NCBI RefSeq assembly: GCF_032362555.1
Contig: NC_083523.1
Location: 1,773,501-1,837,500, forward strand
From: Amyelois transitella
Lineage: Eukaryota; Arthropoda; Insecta; Lepidoptera; Pyralidae
Direction of reading: 5' to 3'
DNA length: 64,000 nucleotides
The notes below the pieces were generated by a model. It saw only the letters and a list, made by a program, of their open reading frames with translations, did no database searches and was not told the origin of the DNA. Within the stretch, counting starts at the first letter, position 1, and the number at the start of each line of letters is the position of its first letter. The position numbers were made by a program, and so were the translations under genes. Below are positions 55,591 to 64,000 of this stretch, piece after piece.

Positions 55591-57480
55591 TTAATGCGAT
55601 ATTTGATACTGTGAACACTTTTTCACAATTTTATCAAGATCTGGCTTCTTGCTACATGCTACTCTTATTACATCATCCAGGTGAGAATCTGTGAGTTTAT
55701 TTCTGTTTACATTCTTTTATATTTCATTTTAGAAAAATAAGATTCGCACACATACGTAGACCCAAAGAATGTTAGTAAGATATGAGCACATCTTTGTACG
55801 TTTTTATATTTTTGGGGAACAATGCTCCAAAACTCGACATATTCTCTGTTCTCCCTTTTTTCTTTAAACACGACTTCTAGATTGGTGTCGTTTTTAAAAT
55901 CAATAAATTCATCGAACAATTCCGCGTAATTACAACTTAAAACTGAAGCCAACTCTGTGATGGTAGTTGTTTCTAAGTGCCATGGATTTTCTATAAGCAA
56001 CAAACATTTTTTTATTTTTCTTAGATCTTGGAACCTTTTTTGAAATTCGTTTATTAGAGCAGTTATAAAATTTGAAATTATAGTGCAGTTTTTTTCCGAA
56101 ATGTTGATACCATCTTCTGTAGTTTTAATAACAGTTGGAAAATTGTGCAGCTGTTTGTTCTGGATTTCTGTGTGATAAATACTTAGCTTTTCCTCAAATG
56201 CAAACACTTTATTTGCCATATTAGAAACTATGTTATCTTCACCTTGTAAGTTCCGATTGAGATTGTTCAGTTTTTCCGTAATATCGCATAGAAAAGCTAA
56301 AAGACACCACCATCCATCATTTTGTGATTCAGGGTACACTTTATTATTTTGGTCTAAAAACAGTATTATTTCATTGCGTAATGAGAAAAACCTTTCCAAA
56401 ACTTTACCTCTACTAAGCCATCGCACCGAGGTATGTAAAATTACGTCATTATGCTCACTTCCCAGTTCTTGTAGAAGGCTTTTAAATCTTCTGTGGTTCA
56501 ATTCTCTTGCTCGTATAAAATTGACAATATTTATAACGGTCTTCATTACAGCTTCTAACTCTGGATTTGCAGCACGCGCCGCCAAGTTTTCTTGATGTAT
56601 AATGCAGTGAAATGTTATTAAATTGGACAAATTGTATTTTTTCTTAAATAACGAAATAAATCCATTTTCGAATCCAGTCATCGAAGGACAACCATCTGTA
56701 CATACACACACGGTTTTTTGTATGTCAATTTCATTTTGTTCTAAAAAATTACAAATAGTATCAAGGTAATCTGTGCCTCGCGTTTGACCTTTCATTGGCA
56801 GGAGTTTCAAAAAATTTTCATGAATTAAATTGTTATCTGAACAATATCTAACAAACACCGAGCATTGCGATGTTGATGAAATGTCGGTGCTGGAATCGAA
56901 TGCCAAACTAAAAAACTTGCACTTTCTTAGGTTGTCTAATATCTCATCACCAATAAATTTAGAAATGTCTCCGATTCGCCTCACACAGGTTGAATCCGAA
57001 AGCTGTAGTTTTTTTATATCAGAAAGTATTTGTTTCTTGTTACTGTATTTATCAAAAAGTATATCAGCAGTACTAACAAAGCATTCCTTTATGATTTCTG
57101 CGTCGGTAAATGGTTTCATATGCTTACCAAGAATGTAACAAATTTCATATGACGCCTTGGTTACCGCTGAGTCCTGTGATATTGCCACGGTCATTGACTT
57201 TTGTTCTTGATACAAGGACTTCTTTAAAAAAATCAATTTCTCATTTCTCAAAGCCGACCCAGGTGAAAACGTTTCGTCGAAAGATTTATGTTTTGTGGTA
57301 AAATGACGCGAAATATTGTATTTCTTCAATATAATACTGTCACGACATATCAAACAAGTAGCTGCATTGTTTTTGTTCGGTACAACAAAATAATCTGTTT
57401 CCCACTCATCTTGAAACAATCTATTTTCACTTGTTATTTTTCTTTTATACTTTGATGACACTATGATTATTGTTATGGTC
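55591..57480 (-). pseudogene. hAT-superfamily transposase (ZBED/Buster-like), C-terminal frameshift
   Basis: BED-type zinc finger (DYFVVPNKNNAATCLICRDS and HFTTKH), then the DDE/hAT core with LAFDSSTDISSTSQ (first Asp), VCTDGCPSMTG (second Asp), FHCIIHQENLAARA, TSVRWLSRGKVLERFF, and the hATC dimerisation segment LLTFFGSTYVCESYFSKMKY. One base is missing after KMKYKR near 55709; the family C-terminus NKLTDSHLDDVIRVACSKK continues in the next frame to a stop at 55591. The true N-terminal Met is not visible: the frame extends upstream to 57533, but those ~25 residues (MRSGIYNTYKKPITLR) read through unrelated sequence. Nearly intact, recently inactivated. Confidence 0.85.
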
Positions 57481-57513
57481 GAGGTGCGTAGAGTGATTGG
57501 TTTCTTGTAGGTG

Positions 57514-58608
57514 TTATAGATCCCACTCCTCATGGAGATTGGGTTGAGGGCTGTGAGTCCGAATAAGAGGAGAGCGAGACCTTGAGATTGGTTGGGAGGA
57601 TAGAGATGGCTGCACCGTACTTGGTGGCATTAGAGGGCAGACGTCCCTGTTCCTAAGTTTGGTTAGCTCCGATACGAGACATCTATGGACTTCTTCTATC
57701 TTTTGAGTGCTCTTGTTAATAATCCCTGCCAGATCTTCGGAAAGGGGTTGATTGCTCGTCGAGGGCATTGATTGGGTCGGTAAATTTTCTTTTATCGTTT
57801 GGATGATCTCGCCCTTTAATGCCTGAATGTTGTAAAAATCTACAGCAGTTTCTGATGAGTGTATGCTGAGTCCTTGCTGTGCCCAGTGGGCGTTTGCGTA
57901 CTTGATATAGGTCTGGTTAAAAGAACACCAGGCCTGGACTGGGTCTGAAACCTTCAGGGAATCCCAGCTGGCTGGGAAGGCCTCAGGATTTGTCTCGTAC
58001 AAGCTATTAATATATAAGGGTCTCAAAGTCCATACAAATAGCCGTCTAGGGCAATGTGCTCTGGGAAGGTTTGGGAACTTTTTGTTAAACTCTGTCTCTT
58101 CGTTTTCATCTTGTATGAACCTGATGTAGGGATCATGACTCGAGCTATCGTCGTGGGTCTCGAGATCTTGGGACTCCTCTTGACAATCCATGTCAACGGA
58201 AAGCGCCTCCGGTGGCATCTCTATATCAGTTTCTTCAGTAACCGCGGGGGCTGCATAGAGGTCGGTTTCTCTCGAGGATGGGCCGGACATGGATTCGCCG
58301 GCATTTTCTCTCTGCAGGCGAGAGTATAAATCCTGGTCTGCAGCTACGGATCTGGGAGCTCCTTTAAGCTTTTCTTCTAAGTATGTCTTCATATAGTCTC
58401 GTATGGCTTGTTTTAGTACACTCGCCTTGCATTTGTTAAAGTGTCGTATGGCTTCTCTATCCTTTAAGATTACATCTATGAAATTTGTCCCCTCCATGAG
58501 CACCATGAGGGGGTCCTCTGCTGGATGTTCTCGTGCTAGTTCTGTTTTACTCTGCTCGTTTCCGAGTTGGATTTTCTCAAGGCTGGCGGTGGCTCTGGAC
58601 TTTCTCAT
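57514..58608 (-). CDS. Unknown intact ORF, 364 aa
   Basis: A long ATG frame without stops, starting MRKSRATASLEKIQLGNEQS. N-terminal half: FIDVILKDREAIRHFNKCKA and AIRDYMKTYLEEKLKGAPRS, then an acidic Ser-rich linker (TDIEMPPEALSVDMDCQEES). Central folded-looking part: HCPRRLFVWTLRPLYINSLY, VQAWCSFNQTYIKYANAHWA. Then a helical segment IQTIKENLPTQ and LAGIINKSTQKIEEVHRCLV, and a Ser/Pro/Arg tail ending NLHEEWDL. No family recognised. The architecture (helix, acidic linker, oligomerising helix, SR-like tail) would fit a transposon or viral accessory protein, but that is a guess. A TATATA-rich tract lies 20-60 bp upstream. It overlaps by 20 nt the artificial 5' extension of the hAT frame. Confidence 0.55.
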   Translation of the reverse strand: MRKSRATASLEKIQLGNEQSKTELAREHPAEDPLMVLMEGTNFIDVILKDREAIRHFNKCKASVLKQAIRDYMKTYLEEKLKGAPRSVAADQDLYSRLQRENAGESMSGPSSRETDLYAAPAVTEETDIEMPPEALSVDMDCQEESQDLETHDDSSSHDPYIRFIQDENEETEFNKKFPNLPRAHCPRRLFVWTLRPLYINSLYETNPEAFPASWDSLKVSDPVQAWCSFNQTYIKYANAHWAQQGLSIHSSETAVDFYNIQALKGEIIQTIKENLPTQSMPSTSNQPLSEDLAGIINKSTQKIEEVHRCLVSELTKLRNRDVCPLMPPSTVQPSLSSQPISRSRSPLIRTHSPQPNLHEEWDL

Positions 58609-59068
58609 GATTGAAGTAAAAATGGTTTTAATATATATGTATATATATGTATATATATATATCTATATATATATGGGCAGAGGAGTGGGATGTTATCCGT
58701 GTGCTGTCCTGGAATGTATTAAGGAGGTATTGCTTATGTCTTATGTCCAATGACACTCCTGACATTATGTAGAAAATGCAACAACAGTTTGCACTAAATA
58801 ACAACAATTACTTGCAATTATTAAGAGAGATTAGATATGTGAAAGACATGTAAAAACTCAAACTCAAAACAAGTTACGACCGACTGGCAAACAAAGCACT
58901 TAGGTTCGTAGGGGATTCCCGGCCTGCGTTCACTCGCGCAACCATAGACTACAAGAATAGGCTACGTTCAATTTTTGTTCCGAATCACTCGTTCTCTGAT
59001 AGGCGCGAAATTTAAAATAGAATGGAGCATAGAAACTTCAAGTGGGCCAATCAAAAAGGCCCGGCGGG
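58609..59068. other. Non-coding upstream region with TATA-rich tract
   Basis: 58630-58675 is (TATATG/TATATA)n, a possible promoter for the 364-aa ORF or simply a microsatellite. No other feature recognised. The right edge GGCCCGGCGGG at 59068 abuts the repeated octamer CCTTAGAG. Confidence 0.4.
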
Positions 59069-59628
59069 CCTTAGAGAGTTATTTTTATTTAACTCCTCCA
59101 TGAGGGCTCCTGTTTATTTTTGACATTTTTGTATTTCATTGAATGATTGTGTTCAAGGATATTTCTCATTTCGAGAAAAAATGCTATTTTATGTGACCTT
59201 TGATAACTCATTGATGTTGACGCACGTTTGGTTTTACCACTTACACATTTTTGACACTTTTCGGCAACCCATCTTCTAGTCATAGTCTAGGCATAGCGTT
59301 TGAGAACCCGTTCGGGTGAATACCCATTTTATAGGGTAAATAAGATAAGGGAAACCAGTTTATAGACTTAATCTCGTTCTTTGTTTTTGGAATAAATTTA
59401 ATGTCGTTCGGGACGTGCGCAATGATATAAAGGCGCACCTTTTGTTTCCCTTAGAGAGTTATTTTTATTTAACTCCTCCATGAGGGCTCCTGTTTATTTT
59501 CGACATTTTTGTATTTCATTGAATGATTGTGTTCAAGAATATTTCTCATTTCGAGAAAAAATGCTGTTTTATGTGACCTTTGATGACTCATTGATGTTGA
59601 CGCTGCACGTTTGGTTTTACCGCTTAAG
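59069..59628 (-). repeat. Dcp2-derived tandem array, continued (1.5 units)
   Basis: One full unit (about 59074-59453) and a truncated one (59454-59628), in phase with 48631-49789 and more like unit 1 there (same CATAGTCTAGGCATAGCG variant). The array resumes with the octamer CCTTAGAG, which also ends the first part at 49782-49789, so one array was split by a 9.28-kb insertion. The second unit is cut by a poly-C tract (59637-59649). Confidence 0.8.
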
Positions 59629-59755
59629 ATTTTTGACCCCCCCCCCCCTCTAAACGTTACGTAACACTCAAGTGACCATTTTTACCCTAAAGTTGCATTT
59701 TTTATAAATTTTTGGCTTTACAAAATAATAAACTCTTGAAATAAAATAAGGTCAA
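59629..59755. other. Junction DNA with poly-C run
   Basis: A C-run followed by TCTAAACGTTACGTAAC, which resembles the end of another DNA element. No gene. Confidence 0.3.
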
Positions 59756-60484
59756 CCGGGGTAATTGCGTCATATTTCCCGATCACTTGAAGTTAACGCC
59801 ATAATGTAGGCGAATTCATGGCATTATCGTTGTTTTTGAACATCAAGCCTATTAAATGACTTCTTATGTATAAATTTATATCAATGTTTTTTTCACCAGA
59901 GTTTTAAAAAGGTGGCATATTGAGTGTTTTTGAAAGAGGTTTTTCTTACGCATTTACCCCGTTTGGGTCAAATGCGTCTTTATTAAGTAAATACTGAATT
60001 AGTAGGTTTATCGGGATGAAAACAAGGTAGCTTTTTACAAACCAATTTTCTATGCTATAGGTGATAATTTAATAAGACAAAGAGAATACTTGATGCATTC
60101 AGAGAAGATTTGGTAAGGTCGGGGGGAAATGCGCCTAGTTTTTTATAGACGCATTTGCCTCGTGCTAAATCCAGATGTTGTCAACATTTTACTCATAAAA
60201 CTTGCCCCCTCTCGGACCACCTATTTGCATGTACTTACTTGTAGGTAGTAGAAACCTATGAGATTTTAATAGTGGTAAGAATTGTAAATAAAAAAATCTG
60301 CATTACATTATACAATTTTTATTATAAAAAATTAAAATAAGAGCCAACTTTTTATAAATGCGTTGTTCTTAATTTTCAAAATCAAATTTTCGGTACTGGG
60401 AACAAAAATCTATACAAAAATCCTGCCAAAGGAAAACTATTCTGAACTTATTATCCAGTAAATAAAAAATGGCATGTTTTGACT

Positions 60485-60540
60485 TAACAACGCCTAAATC
60501 TAACTTGATTGTGTTATCAAGTTAGATTTAGGCGTTGTTA
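60485..60540. repeat. Perfect 25-bp inverted repeat, 6-nt loop
   Basis: The arms 60485-60509 and 60516-60540 are exact reverse complements (one arm starts TAACAACGCCTAAATCTAAC) around TGTGTT. It lies in the 3' region of the pogo-like transposase gene, where a transcript would form a strong hairpin. Confidence 0.9.
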
Positions 60541-60619
60541 CCTTCATAATTGTAAAATATTAGTCGAAAAGATGCTTATTACAGCAAAAATATTCTTTAG
60601 AAAAGTAAACTTTTGTTAT

Positions 60620-60950
60620 AATGAAATTTAACATAATTAGCTTAATCACACTAATTAACAGTAATCAACATCTGTCCACACACCAACGTTATATTCTAAC
60701 TTCCAGTCAGTCACTATGTGACATATTATAAAGAAATTCAGTCTTGCAAAATTTGACCAGCAATATCAGATAAGATCATTAGAATAAACTTAAGGATATA
60801 CTGAAACTTTATATAATTAGCTTAATCATACTAATTAACAGTAATCGACATCTCTCCATACTCCAACTTAAAATCAGTCACTATGTGACATATTATAACA
60901 AAGTTCAGTCTTGTATATTTGACCAGAAATATCAGATCATTCGGTAACTA
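60620..60950. repeat. Tandem duplication, unit about 150-185 bp
   Basis: 60620-60800 and 60803-60950 share ATAATTAGCTTAATCA, ACTAATTAACAGTAATC, CAGTCACTATGTGACATATT and TTCAGTCTTG in order, with indels. Non-coding, inside the pogo-like element, 3' of the transposase. Confidence 0.8.
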
Positions 60951-61253
60951 ATGACTTAAGCTAACCTACTCTAGAAAATGTACTTATACTTAGATAGCGT
61001 ATACAAGTTTTCATGCTTAAACAATTAAATAACAAGATTAATCGACATAAAATTTCTTAAGACAAATTAACAGAACAAAAATCTTCGTACTTAAGTAGTG
61101 TCATATTATTCAACCACAGTATTCAACAAATAATCACATAAAAATATGGTATCTAATACTGAGTATTTTAACTTTTAAATACAATTGTCATTACATAATA
61201 CTATGTAATTCAGTCTTACTGATCAGAAAAATCAACAATACATTTTCTATACT

Positions 61254-63458
61254 CTACTGAATATTGAATCCTTCAAATTTTTCTTTGAAAACTACGTGTC
61301 CTCTTCGTGTTATTAGGGGGTTTTCAAGAAACTTAACAATGTCAATGTCATGTATGAGTTCAGATACGTCCTCAACGTCAGGGTAATGAAAGGATACAAT
61401 CTTACTATTTTTAATTTTTCTCAAATACTTAACCTGAGGATGGCCATGATTCAATGAGATTACATTTCCGATAAAGTGTTTCACGGTTTTCTTTGTTGCG
61501 AATTTTACAATAATCCAGTCACCAACTTGTGGATGCCTTTGACTGGAATCTGGTTCATATTCATCATTAGTGATATGGTCCTTATCTGGCTGTATTTTAT
61601 GACATTGTATAGATGTAAGTCCTAGTTCAGTGGATGTATGATCACTTATATTACTTTCTTCTTCAACTTGTTGGATTATCTTATGACAATATGTTCCCCA
61701 GTTTTCGCTTGTATCAGAGTCGCTGCTAAGTATTATATTATCACTTTCACTGCTTTCGTCCGATGAATATTTCGGTATCTTTTTCGGTATTTTCTTCTGA
61801 CATTTTTTTATAGTCGTAGGCATAGGTAATTTCTGTTTAGATTTTATATTTTTCTTCGCCTCTGATTTAGATTTTCGTTCTCTTTTTTCTTCTTCTTTTT
61901 TTTGTTTTTCAGCCTCATTTTTCCGCAATCTATTCAAAAAATCATCGTGTGTAATTACTTCACTTCCTTGAACTACCTTTCTTTTCTTAATTTTATATGT
62001 CGGGTCAGCTTTTTTTATCGTGTTAAGTAACAAACTTTCAAAGGATACTAGTTCTTCATTATTCAGATACCGGTCTTCCAAAATCTCAATTTTTGGTGTT
62101 CCTTGACTTGTACCAGGTAACTGTATCTCATTGGGATGGAAAATAATATTATTTTTGTGGTTGTCAATTGTTGAGGTACATTTCTTATTAATGGTCTTTA
62201 TTATTTGTCGTGAACATAAACTGTATAACGTTGGAACTTGTTTTATTTTGGCTTCATTGAATCTTTTAAAAGCCTGTGCGTCGTATTTTTCAACAGGTAT
62301 TACGTCTTTATTTAGGGGGAATATGCCGCCTTTTTTAAATCCATTTCGTATTATTTTGGGATCTAACTCTTTCCAGACTTCCCCGAGGATTTCACTGAAA
62401 TTGTGTTTTTGCATCTTGGCTCCTACGTTTAACCGTTGCCATGCCAATATTTTAGCATCCCACCTAACTTTCATAGATTTAAATACCGCTAAATCTAAAG
62501 GTTGTAACAGATGGCTCGCGTGTGATGGCAGTTTTATAATTTCAACGCCCAATTCTTTTGCTTTCTCTAATACATGTAATTGAATATGCGTGGAATGGCC
62601 GTCGTATATTATTAAACAAGGTGACTCTTTACTTACATGAGGCAAGACTGTCCCCAACATGTATTTCTCAAAAACTTTAGCGTCTATCCACCCATTCTTT
62701 GTGGCCGCATAACAAGTACCTTCATAAGCATTTTGAGACATCCATTGGTCCCATATATTTTTGCCACGGTATATGATTAATGGTGGCAATTTTTCACCTG
62801 CTGCGTTAACTGTAAACAATACAGTCACATTATCTTTTCCCGCCGAAGCAATTGTTCTGGTACTCGCATAGCCTTTTGCCCCAACAATTTTGGTCTTTTC
62901 TGGGTCCTTGCTGAAACTAGATTCGTCGAGATTCCATATTCTATCTGGACTATATTGTAAATCCATTGTTTTTATATACTCTTCAAGTGTGTCGAAGTAG
63001 TCCTTGATTATGAACGGGTCACATGCGGCTTTTCGTGACATCTCTACCGCTTGTGGTTTTTTTAGAGATAAGTTATTTCTTTTCCGAAAGCCAGAAAACC
63101 ACTCATAACCCGGGGCTCCCTCCTTGAAGGGTGTCGTTAGTTTATTTTTTTCAACGTATTGCGTTACAAGTTTTATAACTTCCTCAGAGGACAGACCGAA
63201 CCCGTTCTTTTCCATAATGTGGAGCGAGGTAGCTATTCTTTTCTCAAATTTGACATTTATGGCTGTTGGCCTGCCTCTAGTTTCTTTAACGACACCTCTT
63301 CTAAGTTTAACTCTGTCTACTATAGTTGTCCGCGGTATATTATATTGTTTTGAAGCTTGATATGAATTTAAAATTCCATCTCTTACTTCTTTGACGGCTA
63401 TATTTAAAGTATCTAAAGTGTACGTAGGTTGTGTTTTTTTTCTGTAGTTACGTACCAT
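61254..63458 (-). CDS. pogo-like (Tigger/CENP-B type) transposase, 734 aa, intact
   Basis: The N-terminal pipsqueak HTH (DGILNSYQASKQYNIPRTTI) is followed by a CENP-B-type HTH region (PGYEWFSGFRKRNNLSLKKP). The DDE domain has Asp ~175 in RIWNLDESSF, Asp ~285 in LIIYDGHSTH and the third Asp ~321 in SHLLQPLDLAVF (35 residues apart). Then comes a long Lys/Glu-rich linker (EKQKKEEEKRERKSKSE), a Ser/Asp-rich stretch, and a C-terminal module QVGDWIIVKFATKKTVKHFI to HVVFKEKFEGF that I know from many arthropod pogo-like proteins. It starts at MVRNYRKKTQPTYTLDTLN and has no internal stop. An upstream intron (63478-63558; AAG/GTAATT to TTTCAG) links it to a 5' exon containing the small ORF. Confidence 0.9.
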   Translation of the reverse strand: MVRNYRKKTQPTYTLDTLNIAVKEVRDGILNSYQASKQYNIPRTTIVDRVKLRRGVVKETRGRPTAINVKFEKRIATSLHIMEKNGFGLSSEEVIKLVTQYVEKNKLTTPFKEGAPGYEWFSGFRKRNNLSLKKPQAVEMSRKAACDPFIIKDYFDTLEEYIKTMDLQYSPDRIWNLDESSFSKDPEKTKIVGAKGYASTRTIASAGKDNVTVLFTVNAAGEKLPPLIIYRGKNIWDQWMSQNAYEGTCYAATKNGWIDAKVFEKYMLGTVLPHVSKESPCLIIYDGHSTHIQLHVLEKAKELGVEIIKLPSHASHLLQPLDLAVFKSMKVRWDAKILAWQRLNVGAKMQKHNFSEILGEVWKELDPKIIRNGFKKGGIFPLNKDVIPVEKYDAQAFKRFNEAKIKQVPTLYSLCSRQIIKTINKKCTSTIDNHKNNIIFHPNEIQLPGTSQGTPKIEILEDRYLNNEELVSFESLLLNTIKKADPTYKIKKRKVVQGSEVITHDDFLNRLRKNEAEKQKKEEEKRERKSKSEAKKNIKSKQKLPMPTTIKKCQKKIPKKIPKYSSDESSESDNIILSSDSDTSENWGTYCHKIIQQVEEESNISDHTSTELGLTSIQCHKIQPDKDHITNDEYEPDSSQRHPQVGDWIIVKFATKKTVKHFIGNVISLNHGHPQVKYLRKIKNSKIVSFHYPDVEDVSELIHDIDIVKFLENPLITRRGHVVFKEKFEGFNIQ

Positions 63459-63565
63459 TTTGATAAATATCTTAAATCTGAAATGAATGAAATAAAATTG
63501 ATGTGAATAAGGATTTTGTATACACGTAAAAGGCGATTATGTCATGCAGTGAAATTACCTTATTA

Positions 63566-63883
63566 TCAAATCAAATTATTTGCATGGCAATACCCGCATT
63601 CATCTTCGGGATAATGTTCGTAAATAGTAAAAATGGAACAAAAAGGACACCAGAAAAATGAGCTTGCTAGCAATACTCGTGCATGTTGAACTATTATCTC
63701 ATTCATAATAAAATGATGGGGCATACTGGATATAACGTTTGTTGGCTCTCCACATCCGAAACACTTGGTTGACAAATTAAAATGAGTATTCTGCCATGGC
63801 CATACAAGTCTTTGTTGTATAAAGTTTTGAAAATCGTATTTAGTTAAGTATTTGTCAATGTCCATGTATTTCAAAATCACCAT
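63566..63883 (-). CDS. Small Cys-rich ORF in pogo-like element, 105 aa
   Basis: Frame MVILKYMDIDKYLTKYDFQN ending HANNLI, with three CxxC knuckles (KCFGCGEP, FWCPFCSI, ECGYCHAN) and His residues (MPHHFIM, HARVLL), suggesting a zinc-binding fold. It lies upstream of the transposase on the same strand, between it and the right terminus. A good splice donor (AAG/GTAATT) lies 7 nt after its stop, so the transposase mRNA may carry this ORF in its first exon. No family recognised. It could be an accessory protein or a captured zinc-finger fragment. Confidence 0.5.
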   Translation of the reverse strand: MVILKYMDIDKYLTKYDFQNFIQQRLVWPWQNTHFNLSTKCFGCGEPTNVISSMPHHFIMNEIIVQHARVLLASSFFWCPFCSIFTIYEHYPEDECGYCHANNLI

Positions 63884-64000
63884 GGTAAGTATAAACTCTT
63901 TATCTGAAATACAATTTTTATATATTAAATGCTAGCACAAAAAGGTTGACGATTTATGTTTTGAGGAAAATGCGTCCCACAGTCGCAATTACCTCGTAAC

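Larger units (their letters stand above)
59756..64000 (-). mobile_element. Large pogo-like element with two ORFs, right end at window edge
   Basis: The left terminus CCGGGGTAATTGCGTC (from about 59756) and the inverted right terminus ACGAGGTAATTGCG (from about 63997) share the core GGTAATTGCG. Subterminal copies of AAATGCGTC or its complement occur at 59950, 59973, 60126, 60150, 60358 and 63969, which look like transposase-binding repeats. The element holds a 734-aa transposase and an upstream 105-aa Cys-rich ORF. The right end may extend past the window, so a TA target duplication could not be tested. Confidence 0.7.

Noticed and set aside
57481-57533. hAT protein N-terminus from the ATG at 57533
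   Set aside because: The first ~25 residues have no BED-family character and read into the neighbouring 364-aa ORF region.
48631-59628. CRISPR-like array
   Set aside because: The repeats are ~385 bp, contiguous without unique spacers, and the genome is eukaryotic.

Overview
This 64-kb window is eukaryotic nuclear DNA from an arthropod, most likely a moth or butterfly. The evidence is GT-AG introns inside ORFs, AT-rich DNA, a tRNA-derived SINE with a tail I know from Lepidoptera, RTE and jockey LINEs, Helitron 3' ends of the lepidopteran type, and many PIF/Harbinger elements. All family names are assigned from memory and motif reading; no search was run. I see almost no ordinary host gene: only a possible terminal exon at 611-949 and a tandem array derived from the mRNA-decapping gene Dcp2. 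The rest is a deeply nested graveyard and nursery of mobile elements.

Layout. 1-10 kb: LINE 3' end, SINE, shattered pogo/Tigger copies, a perfect 71-bp hairpin, and two RTE LINE copies, one 5'-truncated with a 10-bp target duplication inside a Tigger gene. 10-21 kb: a degenerate pogo copy, then Harbinger H1, whose transposase is split by a complete Transib element (13217-16096, TSD CGTCG, RSS-like termini) and whose Myb/SANT gene is split by a complete Harbinger H2 (16909-19978). 21-27 kb: remnants of two unnamed arthropod repeat-associated protein families, a direct repeat, and a Helitron end. 27.8-30.9 kb: a jockey LINE whose 3' UTR contains an endogenous viral element (superfamily 1 viral helicase, poly(A), 13-bp TSD). 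30.9-33.4 kb: a Myb/SANT gene and a Sailor-like (DD82E) transposase. 33.9-44 kb: Harbingers H3, H4 and H5, with a complete piggyBac inside H3. 44-48.1 kb: a second, nearly identical copy of the EVE-LINE-Myb-Sailor block. 48.6-59.6 kb: the Dcp2 tandem array, interrupted by a 9.3-kb block with an 8-bp duplication that carries a ~1108-aa DUF7869-like gene between hAT-like termini, a hAT transposase and an unknown 364-aa ORF. 59.8-64 kb: a large pogo-like element, apparently intact, with a second Cys-rich ORF.

How the genes work together. Each mobile unit carries its own transposition machinery: transposase alone (Transib, piggyBac, pogo), or transposase plus a DNA-binding partner (MADF or Myb/SANT) in the Harbingers. 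In H2, H3 and H4 the two genes run antiparallel with interlocked exons: the last exon of the MADF gene lies in the transposase intron, and the last transposase exon lies in the MADF intron. Several target-site duplications allow exact reconstruction of the host element before insertion, giving a relative chronology: H1 before Transib and H2; H3 before piggyBac; H5 before H4; jockey before the EVE; Dcp2 array before the 9.3-kb block.
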